Assembly (NCBI RefSeq): GCF_040954645.1
Contig: NC_092803.1
Span: 125,253,461 to 125,317,460, forward strand
Length of the DNA stretch: 64,000 nt
From: Diabrotica undecimpunctata
Lineage: Eukaryota > Arthropoda > Insecta > Coleoptera > Chrysomelidae
Reading direction: 5' to 3'
Below the pieces are notes generated by a model. That model searched no databases. It was not told the origin of the DNA and saw nothing but the letters and a program-made list of their open reading frames with translations. Positions within the stretch are counted from its first letter, which is position 1, and each line of letters starts with the position of its first letter. A program made the translations under genes and the position numbers. Below, in pieces: positions 9,851 to 22,609 of the stretch.

Positions 9851-11062
9851 TTCACAGATTAATGCAAAGTTAAGATCTTAGACAAGGAAAGAGAGGGTAC
9901 GCGTAATCGTATGGAATTGACTAAAGCCAAACCGGCAATAGAACGGTCGCCAGGTCATATTTTCTTTCATCAATAGATTGAGAATAATGGATATATATCA
10001 ATAAATAGTGATTGACATAATGATCACTTTTTGAACATGATTGTATCATTACATATCTTTTAGTAGATTAATGTAGTGTTTCAGTAAATCAGTAAATTGA
10101 AGTTGAAATCAGTAGATCTACTAAAAAATCAGTGGACCTGCTAACTCTGCGAAAGATAGTAATGGGTAACGTACAGGCACCAAAACATGGCAGTCACATC
10201 GAAAATGGCTTCACTTTTCAAAGGTTTATTAAATGAGTGTTACCTGTCCTCTCTCTTTCCTTTTCTAAGGTTAAGATCCACATTAATGATAGAATTTTTT
10301 ATGAAACATTGTTTACTTCATCGATGTCAACTTATACTAACTTTGGCAACACTCTAATATATTAACGTATTTGAAATTACTGCTCTGTTAGTTGGAGCTT
10401 TATCAAATGTCATTCGTGTTGTTCGGGTATATTTATACGAGTCTAGTTATAGGTATTTTTATACACTTTCTAACAAAATACCTCTTGTATTCTATTTAGC
10501 TTTTTCAAGTGTTTCATTGGTGCTTCAATAATATCAATGCTACGCTATTTTGGAATTCTCTTTATCCTCTATTTAGGATTGTTTTTTCTATTACTTACAC
10601 CTTAGATTTTTATATTACTGCTCTTGTAAAATTTCATACTTTTACAAAACTAATTTAGTTTTGGTTTTTCTTGGCCTTCACAAGAAAATGGTCTGTGTCC
10701 CTACCTGGTCCTCTCATACTTATCACACACATAATGCTTGGATTCCATTACGTTAGCCCAACTGCGGTTTAAATTGATTTCCCCAAATAAAAGACATATG
10801 GTACATTGAGACTTTATTTTAAACGTTAATATTGCTTCCAACTGATATAGGTCGTAACTTCGACTTTACGCAATTACGACTTGTCAGCAAATGTACTCAC
10901 TAAATAGAAATACGAATGCAGTGTGTTTACATTCGTTGATTTTTTAATACGCGGTTTACATGGCCAGTTAAAATTACTTTTCCTAAAAAAGAAAGAGTTT
11001 CTTTTCCTTTTCCGCAACCTATTACTCTCTAGTATACCTGTCATTAATCAATACTTGAATAT
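9851..11062. other. Spacer without a recognised gene
   Basis: AT-rich, stop-filled in all frames. Only short hairpins are visible (for example GTCGTAA/TTACGAC near 10848-10880). No element ends could be assigned. Confidence 0.4.
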
Positions 11063-11312
11063 TTTTGATTATTTGTTCTGTCATCGTTTGATTTTCATGT
11101 AGCTTTATAGATAATTTTCTTAGCAAACTAAATAATTTGATAAGCAGAATATGTCGCAAAATATATATCAAACATAATATTATGTACTTTTGACTATTTA
11201 TTCTTTCGTGATTTAATTTCCATATAGCCTTATATAAGGTTTTCCTAGAAAACTAGGTATCTTAATAACCAGGATATAGCATGTAGCAAAATATATCAAA
11301 CATGATTCATTG
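11063..11312. repeat. Diverged 125-base tandem duplication
   Basis: Units 11063-11187 and 11188-11312 align from TTTTGA(T/C)TATTT at the start to GCAAAATATAT(AT)CAAACAT at the end with about one mismatch in five bases. An old local duplication; no coding sense. Confidence 0.7.
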
Positions 11313-14239
11313 TCGATGGTATTGTTATTTTGGATACGTGTTCTTGACGCTGGTATTACAAACTCTTCTTTGCCTACTATTTTCACTTAAATCTATTGTT
11401 ATTTGGATGTCATTATTAAAAGCTTCTGTATGTAATTTTTTTAGAGAATCATAGGCTTCCTCTTTTTAGAATGTTAACTACTTGGCAATAAGTATTGTTT
11501 TCATAATTGATGAAACATTGAGATATCACGGATCTTATAAACAAAAATAATGATATGGTATGAATAATTATTTTGAATTATCCCTTTATTCGAAATCTAC
11601 ACCCTATTACATTTAGTATATTCCGAATAAAATAAAAATGTCATAAATATTTTAAACGTTATCTCGGAAATTTCACTAACAATTCCAAACTTCAGCTCGT
11701 AAATAAAATGAAAGTAATTATTTTTAAGAATCGTCCCGATAAAACTTGTTACAACACTCATCGAAGTCAATATCTGGATGCAAATTCAACTTATTTCGAT
11801 ATCTCGTTAAAATCTTCGAACAAATCCGGGCCTTTGATGAGAAATGTCTTCTGCTCGCATAACGAAAACGAAAAGTTTAAAATTAATTCAGGTGGTTTAA
11901 TGATTCGTGAAAATTCCTTAGTTTGACATCCAAGAAATTGCTTCGGATGTAGAAATCGCCGTTCCATAATATTCGCAATTACTTTTTCTTATAATCGATT
12001 ACAGTTACAGCTAAAACCGGATCTTTTTAGTTTTTCCCTAACTCTGTGGAATTTTAAAAGGATTATAAGAAATAAAAAAGTATTGAAAGTTTTAAAGAGA
12101 TTCACCGAAATGTAGAACTTTTCGAACTAAAACAATATAAAATATTTTCCAAATAAAACAATAAAAACTTATGTTTCGCTTACAAAATGAAGGTATTATC
12201 AAAATGTACTTGAGAAAGATACGTAAAAACAGAAACCTTTTGAAGTTAAACAATGTAGAGAACCGAACGTTTTGTGTTTAATCTACAAAATTTTTGAATA
12301 TTGATTTTTTTTATTTACCAACATTCTCTTTGAAATAGTTCCATAAACTTGCATTATAGAGGTGAATATCTCTAGAAGGGAGTTCTTAAGCATACTTTTA
12401 ATAAAAAGAACTAATAGAGTTTATAACAATTATATGTTAAACAAATAGATAAAAGAAATGAGAATAAGACTTACTCACAATCAAATTCTGCTACCAATGA
12501 CCATTTTCGCAGTTTGGTGGTAAAATAAATTAATTGGGAGTAAGTATTATTCTTATTTCTTTTATAACGTAATTATTTTGACTACCACATAGGGTATTAC
12601 TATGGGGGGTTGAAAATTGGGGGCAAAAATTATTGGGGTGGAGATAGGCAAGCAAAATAAACGATACTGTGCGAACGGCACTCAGGGTTTGTTTGGAGAG
12701 CTGGGTCGTGGATAAGCTGAATGGACGAATAAGTTAAATGGACAAAAAAAAACAAACAACAGGAAGGACCTCTAGAAATTTAAAATGGACGCCGCTTCGA
12801 GGTGCCAAATTATAACGATTACAACAACTAGTTGTAACTATTGAAATAACTATACGAAATACAAAAATGGTCAGGAGAATTTTCTAAAATAAAAAGACAA
12901 AATGGTTCAGAGAAATAAATTAAAAATTTATTACTGTCCCAACACAAACAGTTACAGATATTAAATGGTACAAAATATATATGAAATAAATAGTTACAAA
13001 AATTTATACCAAAAATAACAAAGAAAACTTATATGTCCTTACCCTTTTACAAACTGAGGAGATGCTACAAAAACTTACAAATATTACTGGGCTATAAATT
13101 GTGGCAAATACAAAATTATTACAAGTAAAGAATTATCCTTTCAAATAAAACTGTTCACAAAGATTAACCTTTTCTAAAATCAAAACAAGCTAATGTCACA
13201 AAAATATGAATTTAGCCGTCATATGTCAACATTGAATTTTATAACAGAGAACAATTAAACTGACAGCATAAATACACCCTAAGATTTACAATATTAATTA
13301 TTAAAACCCTAATTTTTTATTATTTAAAGTATGAAAGCAATTATTATTTTAATGTTTATTTATTTTTTTGAAAATTAAAAACAAAACAGTTACCTTGGTT
13401 TCACAAAAAAACAATGAACTAGCACTTCTGGGGTTAAACTGTAAGGTTGGAACAAAATCAGCCACACATTATACACACACTATACTTAAGCGGCTTTTTA
13501 CAACACTGGAACCATTTTCAATACTCTGGTACAAGGCACAAATCTCTTAGATACTTAAAAAAATAGTGATTACTCTTTTCTAATCTGCCATATTAACAGA
13601 GAGTAAATATCCACTATTTTTCACAAATTTTGCCGGCTTATCTCATCACTACATCTCAACGACCGTTCCGCTTGACCAACTCTTTCAACCTGCTTCGTAA
13701 CTACACATATTTCACAACTAACTGCCATTACACACTAGATTTCCAAAAAAAAAGGAAGAAACACAAGAACAATACAAATTTGACGAACAATTTGGACCCA
13801 CACTGTAGGCCACTGCCTCTGACAGCGACCCAAGCGATAATCAACAATTATCTTTCCGGCAAAAACTTCTCATCGGTCTAAACAGATGTTTATTTGAAAC
13901 GCATATATCGAGCGGTTTTATGATCAAAGAATACCTAGAAAATATAAACAACTCTAAAAATGGTTTATTTTACTCGGCGACGCTAAGAGGAATTAAAAAA
14001 ATTACTTCTACTTTAAATACATACAAGATGATTTCAATATATTTCAATATTTTAAAGAATTTGCAAATACTACACTTTTACCTATTTAAAATGGACTCAC
14101 ACAGGCAACATATTCAAGATTTAAGTTATGTGTTAATTATTTTTACTCGTCTGAAACCTGTACCGCATAAAATATTTACAGTTAGAGGATAAAGTCTTAA
14201 CATTGTACCTATCTGCATAACTTGGAACCTTGCGGGAAA
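11313..14239. other. Long spacer without a recognised gene
   Basis: Short open frames (for example 11708-11926 and 13630-13881) carry no recognisable domains and look like chance frames in AT-rich DNA. A purine-rich GGGGTTG...GGGG stretch lies at 12602-12645. I cannot assign any element here. Confidence 0.4.
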
Positions 14240-14935
14240 CTTTTTTATTAATAATTTTACGAAAAAAAGTTATTCTTCATAAAAAGCTCTGCATAATCCA
14301 AAACTTAAGAGGCCACCATCAGATATTAAATTTTATAAATATTGTACGAGGTATGTCAAAAAATATGACTTTTCGCTCAGGAGGAAAGTACCTTTATATT
14401 TCACAATATCAAAAATTTTTATAAACAAAAGTTGTTTGAAATTAAAAACTAGGTTTTAATATGGAATAAATTTTTTAAATTAAAACAATAAATATTTCCA
14501 AATTTTTCTCAAATTACGGATACTAAACATCATTTTAATTTATTACAAATATGACAACTCTTTTATTATTAATTTTACGAAAAAAGTTATTTATAAACAG
14601 CCCCGCATGGTCCAAAATCTAAGATGCAACCATCAAATATCAAATTTTACAAATTTTGTAGGAAGTTTGTAAAAAAATATGAATTTCGCTTAAGAGTAAA
14701 GTACCTTTAATTATTACTATGAAGACTTGTTTATAATTCCAAACTATGTTTCAATATGGAATCATATCCTTCCAGTTGAAATTTTTTCATTTTCAAAATT
14801 CATGTTTTTTGACGTACCTCGTAGAAAATTTAAATTAAAATTGAATTTTAGGTGTTAAATCCTACAGAGCTTTTTATAAAGAATAACTTCTTTTCGTAAA
14901 GTTAGTAGTAAAAAAGTTATCATATTTGTAATGAA
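14240..14935. repeat. Three-copy repeat, two direct and one inverted
   Basis: Units at about 14246-14470 and 14553-14770 are direct copies: both contain ATTTTACGAAAAAA, then GCATAATCC or GCATGGTCC, then AAAGTACCTTTA. The reverse complement of about 14790-14930 carries the same start (TTTACGAAAAGAAGTTATTC) and the ACGAGGTACGTCAAAAAA block. The inverted third unit makes the locus foldback-like. Probably part of a nonautonomous element. Confidence 0.65.
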
Positions 14936-14992
14936 CAAAAATGATATGTATCGGTAATTTAAAAAAAAAATTAATTAGAAGCGTATTAAAAT

Positions 14993-15300
14993 ACAGGGGT
15001 GAGTCATGAGGAACTTTACATACTTCTACCATATGTAGAGTCCCTCAGAGAGCATATCATGTGGCCACTAAAAAATGTCAACTTTTCTGCTTTATTAATT
15101 AACAGGGTGATTTGTGTAATTGACCATTTATTTCATTTTACTGTAGTGTTTATACGGCTCATTTGATTTTTTAATTTTTGCATGATACAGTACACTACTA
15201 TCAAGCATTCGACTGGTATTAGCTAAACTAAAAAATTCCAGGACTGGCTTTGGAAAAATTAATTTAGGGATTCGTATTAAATATTACACCCTGTATAATT
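14993..15300. repeat. Cluster of ACAGGGTG-type element termini
   Basis: Three short sequences resembling transposon ends lie close together: TACAGGGGTGAGTCATGAGG at about 14993, ACAGGGTGATTTGTG at 15104, and ACACCCTGTA (inverted) at 15288-15297. They may bound one or two MITEs or be the left end of the broken IS630-like element downstream; a similar inverted end, CGCCCTGTA, lies near 17848. Confidence 0.4.
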
Positions 15301-16075
15301 TTTTTTTTAAATGTAATAAGTGATTTTCAAACTACATAAATAGTAATGAAAACGACATATGCGACAATGTTGTCGCACTTTTATTAAATTTTTAGTGAAC
15401 GATCAAATCTTACCAAAAATAGAACAACCATAATGAAGTATCAAATTATAAGGTATTAATTTAAACAAAGTACGAGTAAGGAATATTTATTTAAACCGCG
15501 AATTTATTACATTTTATTTATTTTTTAATTTCTTCTGGCGTATCGTATAATGTAGGTTTACCCAATAATCAAAGTTATGTCTTCACAAGAACATGTTATT
15601 TAAAAAATAAGGAGTGCCATGTGTCATAATAATTGTAATCTCCTTTATATACACTTTAAGAATTTGTTTGGTAATTTATTTCGTACATCCACACAATCAT
15701 TGAAGATTGATTCATAATATTTAAAAATATCTTGCTGTTAACGACACTGTTATCGACAAAGTAGATCAAATTCAAACTTATCATCATATTACACTTCTGG
15801 TTATCGGTTAAAATTAATTGATGGTCGTGGGTTGTATAGGTGTTATTTAATAATCTAGCACAATACATAATCAGAATAAATCTTATTTAAAACATACGAA
15901 TAGTTTTTGCAATAACAATCAATGCAGTGTGTATGCTTGTTTAGCATTGGCTGTTAAATAATTTGTGTTTGATTGCTTCGTCTGTTGTACAACCCTCGTC
16001 CTTTTTAGGATGTAGTAGTTGTATATAAGTACCTATTTTTTATAGTAGTTTAGTGAAGAGGTACTTTAAAGTAAA

Positions 16076-17397
16076 ATGAGAAATTTGGAAAAAATACTTA
16101 AAATAGAGTCGAAACGTAGAGTGTTATCTCCAGAAGTAAAGTTATTTCAATTTGGAAAAAAATAATATGGGTCCATTGACATCTGTTATGGAAATTCAAA
16201 AACGCGCATGCGATGCTTGTGGTATCTTAGAAAGGACATTCCGAAGAATTAATAGCATGGGTGAGGGTAAAATAAATAAAGTAAGAAAGAGAAATCGTCG
16301 ACATCCAACAACTTTAGATTTGCACCAGTTAATTAAACTTGCAATTAAAAATATTATATATAATATGTATAAAGCCAAATAACATTTGACAATTAGTTCT
16401 GTGTTACAAAAAATAAAAGACAAGTAACTGTGTGATAAAGTTTAACAAGTTTGTGGAAAATGCTGAAATATTTAGGTGTTCGATATAAAAAGACAAACAA
16501 TAGACAAGTATTGTGTGAACTCTCTAATGTTGTTTCAAAACGGTGGCATTTTTTTTTAAGAAAATACATGAATAATAAAACGTCTAATAGTCCGAAGCAA
16601 GCATATTTTTATATGAAACTTGGATTTTCTTTCCCTAAAGGAAATATGTCGAAATCATCCTGGCAAGGTAATACCACGAAATGTTATTCTTCTAGTCGTT
16701 CCGGTAATGGTAAACGCTACATTATACTTCATGCTGTAAATGATGAGGGTTTTATTCCTGACGCTGGTTTAATTTTTTTGTTCACAAAGAATACACGTGA
16801 TTACCATGGAAATATGGATGTAGATATTTTTGAAGAATGGTTTGAAGAAAATTTGTTAAAAAAATTGGAGCGACCATCCATAATAGTGTTGGATAAAGCA
16901 TTCTACCACTCAAGAGTAGAAGAGAGATTCCTTAAAGCAGCTGGACAAAAGAAGAAATAAAGTTGCGGTTGACAGAAAAGAAAATTTATCGCACTAACAT
17001 ATTTTTAAAAGATTTACTTCAAAGGCGTGGAGAGCACAAAATTCAAAAGAAATCTGTTACTAAGCAAATGGCTCTTAAATATGGCCATGAAGTTCTTAGA
17101 CTTCCGCCCTACCATTGCCACTATAATGCAATTGAGTTATTTTGGGATGTAGCTAAAAATTTTTATGATAAACATGCATCCAAAAGAACAGATGACGCTA
17201 GCGTTCTTAGTTTATGGAAAGAATCGGTAGAACAAATAAAGGCAGAACAATGGCAAAATTGTATTAGACATACGGAAGACATAATCGTTCAATCGTTTCA
17301 AACCGAGCGAGTTATAGATGAGGTCCGGCCTCTAATTATTCGGATAGACAATTCAGATAGTGACGACTCTGATAGTGAAATATCAGCCAGTAAATAG
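16076..17397 (+). pseudogene. IS630/Tc1-mariner-like DDE transposase, broken
   Basis: Start ATG at 16076 (MRNLEKILK). Frameshifts near 16160, 16385-16450 and 16945 split it. The N-terminus has a helix-turn-helix-like ACGILERTFRRI segment. The middle has SSWQGNTTKCYS, then GKRYIILHAVNDEGFI, then YHGNMDVDIFEEWFEENLL, then VLDKAFYHS (second catalytic Asp; K stands where the family usually has N). The C-terminal block LPPYHCHYNAIELFWD holds the last acidic residue. The tail is acidic and Ser-rich. The Asp-Glu distance is about 78 residues across the broken frame, far more than the 34-41 of classic Tc1/mariner. Insects carry a related group with such an insert. TIRs were not established. Confidence 0.78.
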
Positions 17398-19879
17398 GAC
17401 AAATCGTTTACTAAAAAGAAGTAACAAAAAAGTGTTTCGGGAATTCAAATTCGGACTTTGTGGTGTGTTTTAGTTAAACGATAAATTACCTTCGGTCTAA
17501 TTACTGGACTGTATACTCTCAATAGCTTTGTTATTAATTACTGGACTACACGTATTTAAACCTTTTGTTTTGCTGAAAACTCGGAAGTGATTTAGTGCCA
17601 ATTTGTTTCAAGGTTATATTTAATACAGTGTCTGCAGAAAGTTAAGTCTTGGATGTATTTTATTTAAATTTGGACATACCAGCAACTTGGCAAGTATTTT
17701 CCAATGTTACTGCATGCAAAGCCATTCGTATAATTTTTACTCTACGCAAAATAGAGACTTATAGAGACCTTGATGAACATTTGATGTGTACAAGTAATTT
17801 CGAGTATTCGAAATATTTGGTCCCACTTCTTTTAACACGCCCTGTATATACATATTATATGTATTTTATTTGCCTTTAATACAGTAAAACCAATATTATT
17901 ACTGAACATAAAATACAGGAAATTAAATATTTCTACTTTTCAAGATATTGGAATTAAATATTAATGCCCCACTGTTTGAGGCCCACTGATCATATTTTAA
18001 ATCGGCCGTCATAGGGTAAAAGAACTATATGCAAAAATTAATAACATAAAAATACAATTAAGAAAACTGAAATCTGGACCAAATACTATTTAATATAACA
18101 CGACATAATTTCTAACAATGTTTTTCAGTTTAATTCATACTTTGTAACATTTTTTGTTTGGACTAATTAAACATAAATATAAAGAAATTCTTAAGATTAT
18201 AAAAATGGTGCCCATCTCCTTCTATGCTCTTTAAGCCCTTTCGGAGAAAGATGGTGTACTGATTATGTCTTTTATGAAAAAAGATAATGAGATTTTAGGT
18301 TTCTGTACTTATCTTTTCTTAAGCTTATTATGTTTGGGAATTGTTTAAAATTTGCGCTAAAGTTAAACTCCAAACTAAGGTAAGATCAGCTTAGGGATTT
18401 GGTTAATGTAGAAACGGATTTCATTTAGTGTAAATAAATATAAACTCATATGCGTACGCCCAAACTATTATAATTTGTACTTTAAAATTTAATATTAATA
18501 ATTAAAAAAATATGTTTTACACTATTAATTATTACATTATAGATATGAGTGGAAATAATTGAAAATAATGAGCGAAATTGTTTAAAAAAATATAATATAA
18601 AAGTATATAATACCCAGCTGTCAGATTACCTTTTTAGAGGGTCTTTCCAGTGGTCTTTTTGTATTGGGTTTATATAATTTTGTCCATTTCGGGGTTCTTC
18701 CTGGGTCCATTTTGTCGACATCGTCTCTTCATTTGCGGCGTCGTGCTCATGTTCATCTCACCACATACAAGAGAAACTGCTCTTAAATTAGCATCAATCC
18801 TTATTTTATCTCTGTGAATAAACCCTCTTACGATTGTTAACACTTTTATTTCTGTAATTCTAATCATTTTTTTTTCTAAGTGACGTTTCAGTTCTTGTCG
18901 CCGCTGCGTATGTTCTATATATCCGGATTTTGCTCTCTACGCTAATATATTTATTCCTTTATTTGATATATCGTAGTTATTCCAATATTCTGGGTGCCTT
19001 GTCGACATATTTTTTTCCTTCCTCTGCAGTTTATGTATCATACGATACATATATTTCGAGGTAGTTAAAGTAGTTTATTTCAAATATTACAAACACACTC
19101 GGTATCTAACGCCATCACTGAGTATTTCAAGCCTAATGGGACCAACATTATTTTAAAAGCCCGAAACCGTTTAACATTGTTATGATTGATAAGCGGCCGC
19201 CAAAATTTATAATCGGTTTTCGTTAATCCCTTCCTTAAAGGCGAGATAAAAAAACTTTTTCAATTAGAGTTTTCGGGAAAAGGGAAGCCATTACCTAGAT
19301 TATAGAAGATAACCGTTAAAGATAATGCTAGAAGTTTATTAAAGGACAAATATTACGTAACATACTAAAACTATCTTTGGAAAAAGTGTAATATTTTAAG
19401 ATAGTGTGTTAAAAGTCAAAAGTAATATAATTTACCAACCTTAACATCAGAATAACACAATTAACAATAATTTGTGTAATTTTTTTTTATTTTTTAGGCG
19501 CGTTTGTATTTTGTAACAAAATGTTGTAAAAGTGTTTAAAATAATCTTTTATGACATTTTTAAATGTTATTGTTTATTTTATTTATGCTAGTTACCTATT
19601 TCAACTTCTATTTAATTCTATAGTATATGCAAAATGAATGAATGGGATTTCTACCTTTAAATTACTGGAAGATACACGTGTAACTATTTCTGTTTATTTT
19701 ATATTTATGTAGCGAAAAAGATCCAGATGACTAATTTTTTAAAGGAACTCAAAATAGGGTACAAAAAATTTGAATAAATATTTTCAGACTTTTTCAATTA
19801 TTCCAAAGTGGCAAAAAATTTTGGGCGACTACGAAATCCCCCACGCTACCCCTAGGTACTTAGATAGTATTTTTGTGAA

Positions 19880-19881
<2 letters not shown>
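17398..19881. other. Spacer without a recognised gene
   Basis: Contains a possible element end (CGCCCTGTA near 17848) and a short GC-richer stretch near 19190 (GCGGCCGC). The 65-residue minus-strand frame at 18670-18867 has no recognisable domain. Nothing else could be supported. Confidence 0.4.

Positions 19882-19948
<67 letters not shown>
19882..19948. repeat. (TA)n microsatellite
   Basis: About 67 bases of TA. Its right edge meets a minus-strand non-LTR fragment. Confidence 0.95.
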
Positions 19949-19949
<1 letters not shown>

Positions 19950-19952
<3 letters not shown>

Positions 19953-20205
19953 TTTGTTTTTACTTCTTTCTTCCATCAGCTGCAGAAACTTTGTCGTTAT
20001 CCATGTCTTACCATTACCTTCTTCATTCTTCATAAAATTGTCTTTAATGTCGTCTATCGTTTTATTAAGGGATTATATCTTCTCTTCTGTACTTTCCTTT
20101 GTATTATCCATTTCTTTGAATTTTCTATTAATTGTTTTGCTGACCATTTTACTTCACTACATTTCAGTTTTCTCATGTCATGTTTGTGGATTTGGAGAAT
20201 AAAAC
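19950..20205 (-). pseudogene. RTE-like non-LTR fragment
   Basis: On the minus strand, one frame reads GKTWITTKFLQLMEERSKNK, which resembles the segment between endonuclease and reverse transcriptase in RTE-like proteins (KTWIT.EIL.LMEERRKYK). The adjoining sequence encodes lysine-rich helices in other frames. Short and broken. Confidence 0.5.
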
Positions 20206-20417
20206 AAAATGAATACCTATCGATTGAAGAAAATTGTAGTAAAGAAAATAAGTTTTGTTCTGATGTATACGATGGACAGTGTTTGAGGTACACAAAATGA
20301 ACAAAGCGGCGAAACACAAAAAAATTAAAGAAAATTGCACAAAACACAAAAAAAAAGAAAAAAAGATGAAAGCTACTAGAGCTAAACGGGAAAGATTGAA
20401 TAAAAAAAAACGGGTGT

Positions 20418-20437
20418 GGCAGTCCAGTGGGACTGCC
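20418..20437. repeat. Perfect 8-bp hairpin GGCAGTCC/GGACTGCC
   Basis: Inverted arms 20418-20425 and 20430-20437 with a 4-base loop, immediately outside the left arm of the foldback unit. Confidence 0.8.
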
Positions 20438-20716
20438 GGTGGAAGTTACACTTCTATACACGCATTCGCCGTTACAAATTTATTTGGGAGTCAATCTACA
20501 CAATCATTACATATGTAATTTTATAGGTAAGACATAGCAGAAAGAGAAACAGAATTAATAACAACTTACTAACAATGAAGGATTGAATCAATATTTTGAT
20601 GAAAATGTACATTTTTGTTTTCATATATGTATGAAAGGAGTTGAATGCAAAATTGTTTTACATATACTCTGCAGTAAAATTCATTGTTTATTTTGTTATT
20701 AATATAATAGTACAAT

Positions 20717-20871
20717 ACAAATTAAACTGCAATATTCATAAGTATTTAAAAATGACAATATTATACATAAAAAAATACACTACAATACAGTGCAACATAA
20801 TTCCATATACAATAATACCATACAAATTAAAATGCAATATCCATAAGTATTTAAAAATGACAATAATGTAA
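20717..20871. repeat. Direct repeat, 105-base offset
   Basis: ACAAATTAAACTGCAATAT at 20717 recurs as ACAAATTAAAATGCAATAT at 20822, each followed by the same block ending TATTTAAAAATGACAATA. Confidence 0.8.
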
Positions 20872-20891
20872 TAACATTATTAAAAAAGTAC

Positions 20892-20962
20892 TTCCCGACT
20901 GGGAATCGAACCCCGGTCTCCCGCGTGACGGGCGGGGATACTGACTACTACACTACCGAGGA
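20892..20962 (-). tRNA. tRNA-Asp(GTC)-like sequence, probable pseudogene
   Basis: The minus strand gives a cloverleaf-length sequence with anticodon stem CCCGC/GCGGG and loop CCGTCAC, anticodon GTC at 20928-20930, and the B-box GGTTCGATTC. Compared with eukaryotic tRNA-Asp it has a C-A mismatch in the acceptor stem, a G-A mismatch in the T stem, and an A in place of one of the invariant D-loop G residues. These defects suggest a decayed copy. It sits between the arms of a foldback repeat, which supports a mobile or duplicated origin. Confidence 0.8.
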
Positions 20963-21334
20963 CATAACACAAATGTATTTCAAAATTGACAGTTCTGGAT
21001 CATACAGTGATTTATTGAGATTATTATTTTGAAATACAAAAGAATAATATAATTATGAACATTTAATAAATAATACAAAATATATCACATAAATAATAAT
21101 ATTAATAAATATTTTATCATTTGTATAATATTATATGTATAGATATCTTTATATAATATGTATAATATTAAATTATATATACAAAAGGAACATTTTTATA
21201 TTCGAGAGAGGAAGAGAGAGAAATATATCTTCTGTCTCTCTCTTACTCATTATCTTACATATGTAATGGTTTCACAGATTCACTCCCATACAAATTTCCA
21301 ACGTGGAGCGCGCGTATAGAAGTATAACTTCAAT

Positions 21335-22533
21335 AAAACAAAAAATTATAAACAATTTTTTGTAACAGGCGCCACCAAATTCTTTCTTTATAGCGTCTTA
21401 GAGTTGGGAAAAACGGCACGAGATATGGAAAATATAAAATACCTAAATTATAGAACATACTTATACCTATAATAATAAAAATTGTCATTAACCAAAATTG
21501 ATATATAAATTTGGATAAACTTTTTATAACAGGTTCAAATAAAAATTATCAGTGTCAATTAGAGAATCTTAATTAAATGACATATATGTTGAATGTGTTA
21601 ACAAATGTATTTGAATAAAAATATTTGACCTATATTTGTATCAAGCACACGAATAATTTTAAATTTTAAGTGCTTCGTTCACCTAGGCAATCAAAACATT
21701 AGGATAGAGGGTTTAATTTTAAATAATAATTAATAACTGATTAAAACATCTTGCTTTTTTAAAAAAATAAACATTACTTTTTTAAATGACAAAAATAAAA
21801 AAAATACGAAAGCCTTAACAAACTTAGAAATATTGTTTCATTTTGAATTTTCTCATCATAAAGTAGGCAGGCACTGGATTGAAAAAACATAGTATATGAA
21901 ATAGGATTTTATAGTTATAGTAAATTTTCAGTCAAAGATAATCCATAGTTCAGCAAGGGACAACAATTATCCAAATTTTTCACCATAATCCATAAATTCT
22001 ATTTAGTTGTCAATACGTTTGCTAGAATGTACATCAACTAGAACCCTGCTTATTTCCATTCCAGGACAGACAAACTGCTAAAGACAAACAGAAAAGTCCA
22101 ATGTTTGAAAGAAAAGATTACTATTTTTTTTCCTCTAACGGTCTTCCTCGGAAAAAAAAGCATAATGTGATTCACTTTGTGGCCAGAAAAAGAATAAAAT
22201 GCTTCTTTTCGCAAACGGCGTTTCTTTCCCATCGGTATTAGGTCGTACCAATAGAAAAAAAAATTCAAAACAATTTTTTGTTATTCCTCAAGGATCGTTG
22301 GATTTTTGAATCTAAAAACTTTATACACCGTTTTTGTATAAAAAAAAAGTAAGTATTGTCAAAGAAAAATAAACAGAAACATAAGCTAGGCTTATAGTAC
22401 ACAAATTTTCTTGCTACAGAAACGAATGTGCAAACCATATTTTTTAAAAGTGTTTGACATTTCAAACAAAATATTTACATTTGTATACAAAAACCAGTGA
22501 CCGTGTAAAAATTAAACCAGATAATAGCTAAAG
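21335..22533. other. Spacer without a recognised gene
   Basis: AT-rich. Two minus-strand frames (22050-22268, 22265-22465) contain no recognisable motif. Nothing supported. Confidence 0.4.
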
Positions 22534-22573
22534 GACTGAGTAAGACAAAAATCAGTTTTTGTCTTGCTTAGTC
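22534..22573. repeat. 18-bp inverted repeat with 4-base loop followed by T run
   Basis: Arms 22534-22551 and 22556-22573 pair at 16 of 18 positions around the loop TCAG, and the right arm is followed by seven or more T residues. Confidence 0.75.
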
Positions 22574-22609
22574 TTTTTTTAACAGTAGATTTTACTGTAG
22601 CAAAGTTTA

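Larger units (their letters stand above)
20441..21334. repeat. Foldback (MITE-like) unit enclosing a tRNA-like gene
   Basis: The left arm (about 20443-20545) and the reverse complement of the right arm (about 21225-21334) align over about 100 bases at roughly 75-80 percent. Shared landmarks are AGTTA(C/T)ACTTCTATAC, AAATTT(A/G)T(T/A)TGGGAGT and CATTACATATGTAA. Between the arms lie a 105-base direct duplication (20717-20871) and a tRNA-Asp-like sequence. No transposase is encoded. The class of element is not established. Confidence 0.65.

Noticed and set aside
10820..10890. GTCGTAA/TTACGAC hairpin as a regulatory element
   Set aside because: Short and likely by chance in AT-rich DNA.
11708..11926. 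72-residue frame as a gene
   Set aside because: No domain, no neighbours, low-complexity AT-rich setting.
15104..17856. A bounded IS630-like element with ACAGGGTG termini
   Set aside because: The two candidate ends match too poorly beyond the first 8 bases to be called TIRs.
20892..20962. A functional tRNA-Asp gene
   Set aside because: Mismatches in acceptor and T stems and loss of an invariant D-loop G argue for a pseudogene.
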